A DNA stretch of 64,000 nucleotides from positions 1-64,000 of the forward strand of contig NZ_JASLER010000080.1 in assembly GCF_030151085.1 (NCBI RefSeq), given 5' to 3'. The notes under the pieces are model-generated. The model saw only the letters and a list, made by a program, of their open reading frames with translations, was not told the DNA's origin and did not search any database. The position numbers and the translations under genes were made by a program. Every line of letters starts with the position of its first letter. Within the stretch, counting starts at the first letter, position 1. Shown one piece after another: positions 1 through 8,994 of this stretch. The stretch comes from Bacteroides sp. (GTDB taxonomy: Bacteria; Bacteroidota; Bacteroidia; Bacteroidales; Bacteroidaceae).

Positions 1-375
1 ACGATATTAGTAGGAGGATTAGGCGGTTGGGCCTATTATTCGGTTTTTCCGCACCACTATTTTGGTGGTTATCCGCTAATACCTGTTTTCTTTTACGTAT
101 ACGGAGTGTTTATGGTGAGCATGACCGAAAATTGCCGTAAGCGAATGCCGCGGCGGATGTTGCAGATATACTTGCTAATGCGTGTTATGAGGATGCTGGT
201 ATCAATGATCGTAATGGTGATTTATTGTATTGCTGTGCGTGAAGAAGCGAAAGAGTTTCTATTGACGTTTATAGCAAACTATCTGATATATTTGATGTTT
301 GACTCCTGGTTTTACTTCAATTTTGAAGCGAACCGGAAACTGAAAAAGAATAAAGAGAATGAGACAATTGCGTAA
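1..375 (+). CDS. Small membrane protein of the ATP synthase cluster (5' end cut off by the window)
   Basis: The reading frame is open from the first base and ends at a TAA at 373-375, so only the C-terminal 124 residues are visible. They contain two or three hydrophobic stretches separated by a basic segment rich in R, K and M, and a polar tail rich in K, E and N. It overlaps the start of atpB by 17 bases, so the two are probably translated together. Bacteroides genomes carry an uncharacterised small membrane protein in this position, and position suggests an AtpI-like or assembly role. The function is inference; I see no diagnostic motif. Confidence 0.7.
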   Translation, partial: TILVGGLGGWAYYSVFPHHYFGGYPLIPVFFYVYGVFMVSMTENCRKRMPRRMLQIYLLMRVMRMLVSMIVMVIYCIAVREEAKEFLLTFIANYLIYLMFDSWFYFNFEANRKLKKNKENETIA

Positions 376-1516
376 CATACTGACTGGTGTACTACTGGCT
401 TTCGGATTACTGATGCCGGTCATTGTACATGCCGATAGTATTCCTGCCTCCTTGAATGGACTGGAAACGGATCTAGACAGCATAGCCCAGCGTGATAAGG
501 TGACTTCTGCCGAACAAAAGGAAAATACGGTGGATGTAAAGGAAATCGTTTTCGGTCATATCGGCGATTCGTACGAATGGCATATCACGACTTGGGGGAA
601 CACGCCTATCACTATTCCGTTACCCGTTATTGTCTATAGCCAGACTACCGGTTGGCATGTATTCCTCTCTTCACGTTTGGAAGAAAACGGCGGTAGTTAT
701 GAAGGTTTCTCTATTGCACCTTCAGGCAGTAAGTACGAGGGGAAGATAGTAGAGCATGATGCTGCCGGAAGTGAAATCCGTCCTTGGGATATTTCTATCA
801 CGAAAGTGACGTTGTCCTTGCTTATCAATAGTGTGTTATTGCTTGTCATTATTCTGGCAGTGGCGCATTGGTATCGCAAGCATCCACAAGATAGTGCAGC
901 GCCGGGTGGTTTTATCGGATTTATGGAAATGTTCATTATGATGGTGAACGATGATATCATTAAGAGTTGTGTAGGACCTAAATATAAAAAGTTTGCGCCT
1001 TACTTGCTGACAGCGTTTTTCTTTATCTTCATCAATAACATGATGGGGCTGATACCCTTCTTTCCGGGAGGTGCCAATGTAACGGGAAATATAGCTATCA
1101 CAATGGTGCTTGCACTCTTTACGTTCGTTGCCGTAAATTTATTCGGTACAAAAACGTATTGGAAGGAAATATTCTGGCCGGATGTGCCTTGGTGGTTGAA
1201 GGTTCCTATACCTATGATGCCATTCATCGAATTCTTCGGAATCCTGACGAAACCGTTTGCTTTGATGATTCGTCTTTTTGCCAATATGCTGGCGGGACAC
1301 ATGGCGATGCTGGTACTTACCTGCCTTATCTTTATTTCGGCAAGTATGGGACCTGTACTCAATGGAACTTTAACCGTAGCTTCCGTGCTCTTCAATATCT
1401 TTATGAATGCACTGGAATTACTGGTTGCCTTTATTCAGGCTTATGTATTCACTATGCTATCTGCAGTATTTATCGGTCTGGCACAAGAGGAACATAAAGT
1501 CAGTGAAAAGAAATAA
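359..1516 (+). CDS. atpB: ATP synthase Fo subunit a
   Basis: Subunit a forms the proton half-channels of the membrane Fo motor. The 385-residue product is longer than the E. coli protein because of an N-terminal extension: residues 1-25 look like a signal peptide (hydrophobic stretch ending VHADS), followed by about 125 polar residues before the first membrane helix. The C-terminal half has the usual helices and the conserved stretch RLFANMLAGHM with the essential arginine, then a helix with NALELLVAFIQAYVF. The start overlaps the previous gene, and atpE follows after 37 bases. The extended N-terminus is known from Bacteroidota AtpB proteins. Confidence 0.95.
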   Translation: MRQLRNILTGVLLAFGLLMPVIVHADSIPASLNGLETDLDSIAQRDKVTSAEQKENTVDVKEIVFGHIGDSYEWHITTWGNTPITIPLPVIVYSQTTGWHVFLSSRLEENGGSYEGFSIAPSGSKYEGKIVEHDAAGSEIRPWDISITKVTLSLLINSVLLLVIILAVAHWYRKHPQDSAAPGGFIGFMEMFIMMVNDDIIKSCVGPKYKKFAPYLLTAFFFIFINNMMGLIPFFPGGANVTGNIAITMVLALFTFVAVNLFGTKTYWKEIFWPDVPWWLKVPIPMMPFIEFFGILTKPFALMIRLFANMLAGHMAMLVLTCLIFISASMGPVLNGTLTVASVLFNIFMNALELLVAFIQAYVFTMLSAVFIGLAQEEHKVSEKK

Positions 1517-1553
1517 AATCATTAATAAAATAACCATTTAAAAACAAAAAGTT

Positions 1554-1811
1554 ATGTTACTATCTGTATTATTACAAGCTGCTGCGGCAGGTGTGGGAGT
1601 TAGTAAGTTGGGAGCAGCAATTGGTGCTGGTTTGGCTGTTATTGGTGCCGGTCTGGGTATTGGTAAGATTGGTGGCTCTGCTATGGAAGCCATTGCTCGC
1701 CAACCGGAAGCATCGGGAGATATTCGTATGAACATGATTATTGCGGCCGCCTTGATTGAAGGTGTTGCTTTGTTGGCAGTAGTAGTATGTCTGTTGGTAT
1801 TCTTCTTATAA
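1554..1811 (+). CDS. atpE: ATP synthase Fo subunit c
   Basis: The 85-residue hairpin protein forms the rotating c-ring. Two glycine- and alanine-rich helices flank the polar loop ARQPE (about residues 48-52), and the ion-binding carboxylate is Glu69 in the second helix (ALIEGVALL). The extra ligands of sodium-type c subunits (Gln in helix 1 and the Glu-Ser/Thr pair in helix 2) are not seen, so proton coupling is more likely. It lies between atpB and atpF as in other Bacteroides operons. Confidence 0.96.
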   Translation: MLLSVLLQAAAAGVGVSKLGAAIGAGLAVIGAGLGIGKIGGSAMEAIARQPEASGDIRMNMIIAAALIEGVALLAVVVCLLVFFL

Positions 1812-1839
1812 TGTAAATTGTCAAAAAGTAAATCGAATT

Positions 1840-2343
1840 ATGTCATTGTTATTACCTGATAGTGGCCTGCTGTTCTGGATGCTTCTTTCATTCGGTGTAG
1901 TGTTTGTGGTGCTTGCCAAATACGGTTTTCCCGTAATCACCAAGATGGTGGAAGGCCGCAAGACATACATAGACCAGTCAATGGAAGTGGCGCGCGAAGC
2001 AAACGCCCAACTCGCCAAGCTTAAAACGGAAAGTGATGCATTGATCGCTGCCGCCAACAAGGAGCAAGGACGCATCTTGCGGGAGGCGATGCACGAACGT
2101 GACAAGATCATTGTTGAAGCACGTAAGCAGGCTGAAATTGCCGCTCAGAAGGAGCTGAAAGACATTAGAGTCCAGATTCAGCAGGAAAAGGAAGAAGCCA
2201 TCCGTGATATTCGCCGCCAGGTAGCAATCTTGTCTGTGGATATTGCAGAGAAAGTAATCCGTAAGAATCTGGATGAAGAGCACGAGCAAATGGAAATGAT
2301 TGACCGTATGCTCGATGAAGTGCTGGCAGCCACTAACCACTAA
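1840..2343 (+). CDS. atpF: ATP synthase Fo subunit b
   Basis: The 167-residue product has one N-terminal membrane helix (about residues 8-28) and then a long charged, alanine- and glutamate-rich coiled coil, the layout of the peripheral stalk subunit b. It connects Fo to the delta subunit encoded next. The last codons, ATNH, are part of an 18-bp tag (2331-2348) that recurs at the end of pyrB. It is 28 bases from atpE and 12 from atpH. Confidence 0.95.
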   Translation: MSLLLPDSGLLFWMLLSFGVVFVVLAKYGFPVITKMVEGRKTYIDQSMEVAREANAQLAKLKTESDALIAAANKEQGRILREAMHERDKIIVEARKQAEIAAQKELKDIRVQIQQEKEEAIRDIRRQVAILSVDIAEKVIRKNLDEEHEQMEMIDRMLDEVLAATNH

Positions 2344-2348
2344 TCACT
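2331..2348. repeat. 18-bp gene-end tag, copy 1
   Basis: CACTAACCACTAATCACT spans the stop codon of atpF. An identical 18-mer lies across the stop codon of pyrB at 27920-27937. It is built from the shorter word ACTAAYCACT. Confidence 0.8.
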
Positions 2349-2355
2349 AAAAAAG

Positions 2356-2916
2356 ATGGATATAGGAATTGTTTCGATGCGATATGCGAAAGCATTGATG
2401 GATTATGTCAAAAGCACGGGAACGGAGGAAGTTATTTATAAAGAATTCCGTATGTTATCCCATAGCTTTAAAAAGCATCCTGATTTGCGTATGGCGCTGG
2501 ATAACCCCATCCTGACGACTCGTGAAAAGTTCTCGTTGATATGCACCGCCGCTATGGGCGATGCTGCACCCGGACGTGAGTTTGCTCGTTTCATCACATT
2601 GGTGCTAAAGAACCGCCGTGAAGGCTTCTTGCAATACATTTGCCTGAGCTTTCTGGATTTGTACCGGAAGGACAAGCATATCGGTATTGCCAAACTGACT
2701 ACTGCTGTGCCTGTAAGCAAGAATGTGGAGGACCGCATCAGAAACAGCGCCTCTTCCTTGCTGCATGCTCACATGGAGTTGCAAACCGAAGTAGACCCTT
2801 CTATTGAAGGTGGCTTTATTTTCGATATTAATGACGTCCGGCTGGATGCCAGCATCGCTACACAACTCAAGAGAGTGAAACAACAGTTCATTGATAAGAA
2901 TAGAAGAATCGTGTGA
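2356..2916 (+). CDS. atpH: ATP synthase F1 subunit delta
   Basis: The 186-residue product matches the OSCP/delta family in size and layout: a helical N-terminal domain beginning with the typical RYAKALMDYV, and a C-terminal domain with the conserved pattern VDPSIEGGFIFDINDVRLDAS. Delta links the b stalk to the top of the alpha-beta hexamer. The start follows atpF by 12 bases. A 120-base spacer with inverted TTTACGAT repeats separates it from atpA. Confidence 0.94.
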   Translation: MDIGIVSMRYAKALMDYVKSTGTEEVIYKEFRMLSHSFKKHPDLRMALDNPILTTREKFSLICTAAMGDAAPGREFARFITLVLKNRREGFLQYICLSFLDLYRKDKHIGIAKLTTAVPVSKNVEDRIRNSASSLLHAHMELQTEVDPSIEGGFIFDINDVRLDASIATQLKRVKQQFIDKNRRIV

Positions 2917-2930
2917 TTTACGATCGGACG

Positions 2931-3018
2931 ATTTACGATTTACGATTGAAGTTACTTTTAGTTGTAAAGAGTGAATCGGTCAAATAAAGAAGAGTATTTT
3001 TAATCGTAAATCGTAAAT
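2931..3018. repeat. Inverted TTTACGAT repeats in the atpH-atpA spacer
   Basis: Two perfect 17-base arms, 2931-2947 (two and a half copies of the 7-base word ATTTACG) and 3002-3018, enclose 54 bases. Further partial copies lie on both sides (2916-2930 and 3022-3034). The same word in the same arrangement occurs in the atpA-atpG spacer. No T-run follows, so it does not look like a terminator. Confidence 0.8.
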
Positions 3019-3036
3019 AACTAAATCGTAAATAAT

Positions 3037-4623
3037 ATGTTGTCTGAAAATATAAAAGTAAGCGAAGTTTCCGATGTCCTCCGTAAACAGTTGGAGGGGA
3101 TTGATACCCGCGTGCAACTGGACGAAATAGGCACAGTGCTTCAGGTGAGCGACGGTGTGGCGCGTATCTACGGATTGCGTAATGCCGAAGCTAATGAATT
3201 GCTGGAGTTCGACAACGGTGTCAAGGCAATCGTGATGAACCTTGAAGAAGATAACGTTGGTGCGGTATTGCTGGGTCCTACCGATAGAATAAAGGAAGGC
3301 TTCGTTGTGAAACGTACGAAGCGTATCGCTTCTATTATGGTGGGTGAGGGGATGCTTGGACGTGTTATCGACCCGCTGGGTGCACCACTTGACGGAAAAG
3401 GATTGATCGGTGGCGAGCTTTGCAATATGCCGTTGGAACGTAAAGCTCCGGGAGTAATCTTTCGTCAACCGGTGAATCAACCCTTACAAACAGGATTGAA
3501 AGCTGTAGATGCTATGATTCCTATCGGACGCGGGCAGCGTGAGCTGATTATCGGTGACCGTCAGACAGGTAAGACTGCTATTGCCATTGATACTATAATC
3601 AATCAACGTGCTAATTTTGAAGCCGGCGATCCGGTATATTGTATCTATGTAGCTATCGGTCAAAAAGGTTCTACGGTTGCATCTATCGTAAATACGTTGC
3701 GTGAGTATGGTGCTATGGATTATACCATTGTAGTAGCAGCGACGGCGGGTGACCCGGCTGCTTTGCAATATTATGCTCCGTTTGCGGGTGCAGCTATTGG
3801 TGAGTATTTCCGTGATACCGGTCGCCATGCACTGGTGGTTTACGATGATTTGTCAAAACAGGCGGTTGCTTACCGTGAAGTTTCTTTGATTCTGCGTCGT
3901 CCGTCAGGTCGTGAAGCATATCCGGGTGATATCTTCTATCTGCACTCCCGTTTGTTGGAGCGTGCGGCAAGAATTATCAATCAGGAAGAAGTAGCCCGTG
4001 AGATGAACGATTTGCCGGATAGCCTGAAAGGTAAAGTGAAGGGTGGTGGCTCATTGACTGCATTGCCTATCATCGAGACACAAGCCGGTGACGTATCTGC
4101 GTATATCCCAACGAATGTAATTTCTATTACGGATGGTCAGATCTTCCTCGATACGAACCTCTTTAACCAAGGTAACCGTCCGGCTATTGACGTAGGTATC
4201 TCCGTAAGCCGTGTAGGTGGTAATGCTCAGATCAAGGCAATGAAAAAGGTAGCAGGTACTCTGAAGATAGATCAGGCACAGTATCGCGAACTGGAAGCAT
4301 TTACCAAGTTTAGTGGAGATATGGACCCTGTTACGGCATTGACCATCGACAAGGGACAAAAGAACACGCGTTTGCTGGTACAACCACAATACTCTCCGAT
4401 GCCGGTAGAAAAGCAGGTTGCTATTCTCTACTGTGGTACTCACGGTTTGTTGAAGAACGTACCCTTGGATAAAGTCAGCGAATTTGAAAAGAATTTCCTT
4501 GAATATCTTGAATTGAATCATCGTGAAGATGTTCTCGATATACTGAAAACAGGTGTTATCAACGATGAGGTCAGCGGGAAGATTGAAGAGACGGCGGTGA
4601 TGATTGCAAAACAATTTATGTAA
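3037..4623 (+). CDS. atpA: ATP synthase F1 subunit alpha
   Basis: The 528-residue product has the F1-alpha layout: an N-terminal beta-barrel, the nucleotide-binding domain with the P-loop GDRQTGKTAIA (about residues 170-180), the family signature PAIDVGISVSRVGG (about residues 384-397), and a helical C-terminal domain. Alpha subunits bind nucleotide non-catalytically and alternate with beta, whose gene should lie upstream of the window. The ATG at 3037 directly follows the spacer repeats. Confidence 0.98.
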   Translation: MLSENIKVSEVSDVLRKQLEGIDTRVQLDEIGTVLQVSDGVARIYGLRNAEANELLEFDNGVKAIVMNLEEDNVGAVLLGPTDRIKEGFVVKRTKRIASIMVGEGMLGRVIDPLGAPLDGKGLIGGELCNMPLERKAPGVIFRQPVNQPLQTGLKAVDAMIPIGRGQRELIIGDRQTGKTAIAIDTIINQRANFEAGDPVYCIYVAIGQKGSTVASIVNTLREYGAMDYTIVVAATAGDPAALQYYAPFAGAAIGEYFRDTGRHALVVYDDLSKQAVAYREVSLILRRPSGREAYPGDIFYLHSRLLERAARIINQEEVAREMNDLPDSLKGKVKGGGSLTALPIIETQAGDVSAYIPTNVISITDGQIFLDTNLFNQGNRPAIDVGISVSRVGGNAQIKAMKKVAGTLKIDQAQYRELEAFTKFSGDMDPVTALTIDKGQKNTRLLVQPQYSPMPVEKQVAILYCGTHGLLKNVPLDKVSEFEKNFLEYLELNHREDVLDILKTGVINDEVSGKIEETAVMIAKQFM

Positions 4624-4637
4624 TGTACAATTAGACA

Positions 4638-4703
4638 ATTTACGATTTACGATTTGCCATGCGGTTTATAGCGCAGCCCAATTGTACATCGTAAATCGTA
4701 AAT
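4638..4703. repeat. Inverted TTTACGAT repeats in the atpA-atpG spacer
   Basis: Perfect 16-base arms at 4638-4653 and 4688-4703 use the same 7-base word as the atpH-atpA spacer. A second nested pair (TGTACAATT at 4624-4632 and AATTGTACA at 4680-4688) competes with or extends the structure. Confidence 0.8.
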
Positions 4704-4714
4704 AGTAAATCAAT

Positions 4715-5605
4715 ATGGCTTCACTGAAAGAAGTAAAAAATAGAATTAACTCCGTCAAGAGTACGCGTCAGATTACATCGGCTATGAAGATGGTGGCATC
4801 CGCTAAGTTGCACAAGGCGCAAGGGCGGATTGAGAATATGCTGCCTTATCAACGGAAGCTGAATGAAATTCTGACTAACTTCTTGCGTACGGATGTTTCT
4901 GTTGAATCGCCTTATACGGATATAAGGCCTGTGACGCGGGTGGCTATTGTGGCGTTTTCGTCCAATAGTTCGCTATGTGGTGCATACAATTCGAATGTGG
5001 CTAAAATGCTGGAGCGGACTTTAGCGGATTATAAGTCGTTAGGTAAAGAAAATATCTTGATTTATCCGGTAGGGAAGAAGATCGAAGAAGTCGTAAAAAA
5101 GCTGGGTTATGTGCCACAGGGCAGTTATCAGGTAATGGCCGATAAACCGGCATATCCGGAGGCGTATGAACTGGCCGGCAAACTGATGGAAGAATTTATA
5201 GAGAAGCACATCGATCATGTAGAGCTGATTTACCATCACTTTAAATCTATGGGTACGCAAGTATTGCTTCGTGAGAATTATTTGCCTATTAATTTGGCAC
5301 AAGTAGCTGAAGAGGCTGCTGAAGATTCTAAAAAGTCTTCACGAGGTTTTAATAATGATTATATTGTAGAGCCTTCGGTAGGTGAATTGATAGCGGAACT
5401 TTTGCCGAAAGTATTAAGTCAGAAAATATTTACTGTATTGCTTGACTCTAATGCTTCCGAACATGCCGCCCGTACGCTCGCCATGCAGACGGCTACGGAC
5501 AATGCTAACGAATTAATACAAGATTTGACGAAGCAGTATAATAAGAGTCGTCAGCAGGCTATTACGAATGAATTGCTCGATATTATTGGTGGAAGCTTGA
5601 AGTAA
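4715..5605 (+). CDS. atpG: ATP synthase F1 subunit gamma
   Basis: The 296-residue product begins with the characteristic MASLKEVKNRINSVKSTRQIT and ends with a helix containing the expected AMQTATDNANELI pattern, the two long helices that form the rotating central shaft. The middle part is the globular domain that contacts the c-ring. It is the last ATP synthase gene; epsilon and beta must lie upstream of the window. Confidence 0.97.
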   Translation: MASLKEVKNRINSVKSTRQITSAMKMVASAKLHKAQGRIENMLPYQRKLNEILTNFLRTDVSVESPYTDIRPVTRVAIVAFSSNSSLCGAYNSNVAKMLERTLADYKSLGKENILIYPVGKKIEEVVKKLGYVPQGSYQVMADKPAYPEAYELAGKLMEEFIEKHIDHVELIYHHFKSMGTQVLLRENYLPINLAQVAEEAAEDSKKSSRGFNNDYIVEPSVGELIAELLPKVLSQKIFTVLLDSNASEHAARTLAMQTATDNANELIQDLTKQYNKSRQQAITNELLDIIGGSLK

Positions 5606-5658
5606 CTGCTTACTGGTAAATAACCGATTGACTAGGTCGGCATTAAATACATATAAAT

Positions 5659-5695
5659 AGGACAGAGATTGTGAAATAAACATTATCTTTGTCCT
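5659..5695 (+). terminator. Possible terminator after the atp genes, overlapping a -7 box
   Basis: An imperfect 11-base stem (5659-5669 with 5685-5695) lies 54 bases after atpG. The T-run that follows is weak. The right arm contains TATCTTTG (5684-5691), which fits the -7 consensus and could instead start the helicase transcript; no TTTG is seen at the -33 distance. Confidence 0.4.
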
Positions 5696-5712
5696 ATTAT
5701 TGTATATAATAA

Positions 5713-5802
5713 ATGGTTACTGTATACGATAAATCTGAACGTGAAAATATGACTTTAGATGAAATCCATGATCTAATGATAGAGAGTGGATTGGCAGAAT
5801 AA
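5713..5802 (+). CDS. Possible 29-residue leader peptide before the helicase gene
   Basis: A short frame from ATG at 5713 to TAA at 5800 encodes 29 acidic residues, beginning MVTVYDKSER and ending MIESGLAE. It starts about 20 bases after a possible -7 box and ends 10 bases before the helicase ATG. Its placement suits a co-translated upstream ORF, but it resembles no family I recognise and could be chance. Confidence 0.35.
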   Translation: MVTVYDKSERENMTLDEIHDLMIESGLAE

Positions 5803-5812
5803 AAACTTAATA

Positions 5813-8023
5813 ATGGAACAAAACCCTGAATTGGCGCTTGCATGGCAATTCATTGAAAACACAGGCACCCATCTTTTCTTGACCGGTAAAGCAGGAACCG
5901 GTAAAACAACTTTCCTGCGAAAATTGAAATCAGAGAGTCCGAAACGGATGATCGTACTTGCACCGACGGGAATAGCCGCTATTAATGCAGGCGGCATCAC
6001 AATCCACTCATTTTTCCAATTACCTTTTGCACCTTACGTGCCGGAGAGTTCTTTTAGTTCGAAAGACGGAACTCCTCAATACCGTTTCCGGTTTGGTAAG
6101 GAGAAGATCAATATTATTCGTAGTATAGACCTGCTGGTGATTGATGAAATCAGTATGGTACGTGCCGATCTGCTGGATTCAATAGATGCGGTATTGCGAC
6201 GTTACCGTGACCGGAGCAAGCCTTTCGGTGGGGTACAACTGTTAATGATAGGCGACCTTCAGCAACTTGCTCCCGTAGTGAAAGATGACGAGTGGCAATT
6301 GCTGAGTAAGTACTATGAAACCCCTTATTTCTTTTCCAGCCAGGCGTTGAAACAAACGGAGCATTGTATTATCGAATTGAAAACGGTCTATCGCCAAAGC
6401 GACGGTAATTTTCTGAAATTACTGAACTGTATTCGCGAGAATCAATGTGATGAGCAAGTGCTGAAAACGCTGAATAATAGATATATTCCGGGCTTTGAAC
6501 CTCGCAAAGAAGAAGGATATATTCGCTTAGTAACACATAATTATCAGGCTCAACGTATTAACGATCATGAACTGGAACAACTTCCCGGTCGTTCATTTGC
6601 TTTCCGTGCAACCATTGATGGGAAATTCCCTGAATATTCTTACCCTACGGATGAAGTGCTGGAAGTGAAGCGAGGTGCTCAGATTATGTTCGTAAAAAAC
6701 GATACTTCCGGCGAACACCGTTTTTATAATGGTATGATCGGAGAGGTGACCGATGTTTCATCGAGCTTTATTGAGGTACGCAGCAAGGATAATGACGAAT
6801 CATTTGTTCTGCAAGAAGAAGAATGGACGAATGCCAAATACGTACTGGACGAGGAAACGAAAGAGATTACAGAAGATATTGAAGGAACTTTCAGACAATA
6901 CCCCATTAAACTTGCTTGGGCTATTACGATTCATAAAAGCCAGGGCTTGACATTTGAGAAAGCTATTATTGATGCCAGTGCTTCGTTTGCACACGGTCAG
7001 ACATACGTTGCTTTGAGTCGTTGCAGGACATTGGAGGGTTTGGTACTTAGCGCTCCGTTATCTGCAAGAGCTATTATCAGTGATAGTGCAGTAGACCTCT
7101 TTACAACGGAAGCACGAAGAAACGAACCGGATGAAACACGTTTCCGCTCCTTACAGCAATCTTATTTTCTGGAGTTGTTATCCGGCTTGTTCGATTTTCA
7201 ACCGATGGAACAAGCATTAAGGCGGTATGTGCGTCTTGTTGACGAACATTTATACAAATTATTTCCCAAGCAGCTGGCTACTTATAAAGAAGAAACGGAG
7301 CGATTCCATGAAAAAGTGACGAAGGTTTCCCAAAAGTTTAATTTGCAATATACCCGTCTGATTGATGCGGCACAGGATTATGCTACGGATGAGACTTTAC
7401 AGGAACGCATCCATTCCGGAGCAGATTACTTCAAGAAAGAGATACAGCCATTGTATGCTACCTTGCTACGTCTTGCACCCCTTGAAGCCGATAATCGGGA
7501 ATTGAAAAAGAAACTCAAAGATGCATACGAAGAGTTGCGGGACTGTTTCTTATTAAAGGACGATTTGTTGGATTACGTTATAAATCAAGGTTTTCATACC
7601 AGTGAGTATCTGAAGCAGAAAGCAATCTTATCTATAGAAGATTCAGGAAAACCCATTTCCGGCAAAGAAGATATGCGCCGCAGAGGAAGATCGGAAGAAG
7701 CCGGAAAAACGACATCAGAGCGTAAAAAGAAAGAGAATGCTCTGAGTGTGGAAGCAACAGCGGATGTCCTGCATCCGGAACTTTATGAACGCTTAGTAGC
7801 ATGGCGTAATGCAGAAGCATCACAATTAAAACTACCTGTATATACTGTTATCCAGCAAAAAGCTATTTTAGGCATCAGTAATTTGTTGCCTTCGGATAAG
7901 ACGATGCTCGTACGCATTCCCTATTTTGGAAAGAAAGGAGTGGAGAAGTATGGTGACATTATCCTGGAAATGGTACGAACTTATCGAAAAGAGAAAGGAC
8001 TGGCAGAACCGGAATTATTGTAA
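5813..8023 (+). CDS. PIF1-like SF1 DNA helicase with C-terminal HRDC-like domain
   Basis: The 736-residue product is an ATP-driven 5'-3' type helicase by family. Motif I GKAGTGKTT is near residue 29, motif II VIDEISMV near 115, motif III GDLQQLAPV near 147, and the C-terminal motifs ITIHKSQGLTFEKA and YVALSRC lie near residues 370-400. A helical middle part follows, and the last 90 residues resemble the HRDC fold of RecQ-type helicases. The in-frame GTG at 5786 overlaps the short upstream ORF, so ATG 5813 is preferred. A role in DNA repair or replication fork processing is inferred from the family. Confidence 0.88.
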   Translation: MEQNPELALAWQFIENTGTHLFLTGKAGTGKTTFLRKLKSESPKRMIVLAPTGIAAINAGGITIHSFFQLPFAPYVPESSFSSKDGTPQYRFRFGKEKINIIRSIDLLVIDEISMVRADLLDSIDAVLRRYRDRSKPFGGVQLLMIGDLQQLAPVVKDDEWQLLSKYYETPYFFSSQALKQTEHCIIELKTVYRQSDGNFLKLLNCIRENQCDEQVLKTLNNRYIPGFEPRKEEGYIRLVTHNYQAQRINDHELEQLPGRSFAFRATIDGKFPEYSYPTDEVLEVKRGAQIMFVKNDTSGEHRFYNGMIGEVTDVSSSFIEVRSKDNDESFVLQEEEWTNAKYVLDEETKEITEDIEGTFRQYPIKLAWAITIHKSQGLTFEKAIIDASASFAHGQTYVALSRCRTLEGLVLSAPLSARAIISDSAVDLFTTEARRNEPDETRFRSLQQSYFLELLSGLFDFQPMEQALRRYVRLVDEHLYKLFPKQLATYKEETERFHEKVTKVSQKFNLQYTRLIDAAQDYATDETLQERIHSGADYFKKEIQPLYATLLRLAPLEADNRELKKKLKDAYEELRDCFLLKDDLLDYVINQGFHTSEYLKQKAILSIEDSGKPISGKEDMRRRGRSEEAGKTTSERKKKENALSVEATADVLHPELYERLVAWRNAEASQLKLPVYTVIQQKAILGISNLLPSDKTMLVRIPYFGKKGVEKYGDIILEMVRTYRKEKGLAEPELL

Positions 8024-8075
8024 TAAGAAATGTGAATTCATGCATGAATTCACACAGATAGCTATTAACTTCCTC

Positions 8076-8975
8076 TTAAAGTTCAAACATCAGGTGTATT
8101 CCTTCGTCTAGGGTATGGGGTTGATATCCTAATTCTTTCCGGACCTTTTCAATACTTAAACCGCTGAACTGAGGACGTGGTGTTTTTTCTCCCATCTCTT
8201 GCGTAGTAACAGGACGAATAAGTGAACGGTTTAATCCAAGTATATCCGCTACCCGGAGAGCTATATCGGAAATGGTAAGGCAGTCGCTTCCACAGATATG
8301 GTAGATTCCATTGTATGGATGAGTTATCAGCTTTTCCACACCCTGGGAAACATCTCCCACATAGGTAGGAGTGCGCCATTGATCGGAAACGACAAAGATT
8401 TCTTCGTTGCTCCTTAATCTATTGGCAACAAGTTGTAGGATATTACCATGTTGTCCCGGAAGTGCAGCGCCATATACTACAACGACACGAACAATGGCAT
8501 AATTTTGGCAAATGGCTGCAATACGCTTTTCACCTTCCCATTTGGTATAGCCGTAGTAATTAACAGGAGCGGGAGTATCCTCTTCCGTATAAAGCCTATC
8601 TGTATGCCCGCTAAAGACAAAATCAGTAGAGAGGTGTATCAATCGGCTACCACATGCCTGGCAGTGCTTGGCCAGGTTTTCTACGGCAGTGATATTTATC
8701 GCATCTGCTTCCTCATGGTGTGTTTCGCAATAATCGGGAACGGAGAGGGCGGAAGTATTGATTACAGCATCAGGTTTCAGCTCTTCGAATAACTTTGCCA
8801 AAGCCTTGTCATCACAAATATCCGTACGGATAAAATGATAATTTCCCGATTCCGGGGCAATGTCTTCGTGTAAGGAACAGCCCGCAACCTGATAGGAATG
8901 ATTACGGGATAAATCATCAAGAATGCGTCGCCCGGTGAAGCCATTGGCGCCTATAATTAATACTTTCTTTCTCAT
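8076..8975 (-). CDS. RmlD-like NAD(P)-dependent sugar-nucleotide reductase
   Basis: The 299-residue product is an extended short-chain dehydrogenase of the dTDP-4-dehydrorhamnose reductase (RmlD) group. It shows the dinucleotide motif GANGFTG at residues 8-14, the serine-containing stretch STDFVFSG, and the catalytic YGYTKWEGE with Tyr and Lys. No other rhamnose genes are adjacent, so the substrate is open. The ATG at 8975 is preferred because it places the nucleotide motif at the normal distance; an upstream frame extension would overlap the gene before it. It lies 19 bases downstream of the 186-residue secreted protein and may be co-transcribed with it. Confidence 0.8.
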   Translation of the reverse strand: MRKKVLIIGANGFTGRRILDDLSRNHSYQVAGCSLHEDIAPESGNYHFIRTDICDDKALAKLFEELKPDAVINTSALSVPDYCETHHEEADAINITAVENLAKHCQACGSRLIHLSTDFVFSGHTDRLYTEEDTPAPVNYYGYTKWEGEKRIAAICQNYAIVRVVVVYGAALPGQHGNILQLVANRLRSNEEIFVVSDQWRTPTYVGDVSQGVEKLITHPYNGIYHICGSDCLTISDIALRVADILGLNRSLIRPVTTQEMGEKTPRPQFSGLSIEKVRKELGYQPHTLDEGIHLMFEL

Positions 8976-8994
8976 GGTAATCTTTTTTGTATGC

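Noticed and set aside
1554..1811. Sodium-type ATP synthase c subunit
   Set aside because: The extra sodium ligands near Glu69 and in helix 1 are missing.
4051..4638. 195-codon open frame opposite atpA
   Set aside because: It lies wholly antisense to a highly conserved gene and matches no family; long frames opposite atpA are common by codon bias.
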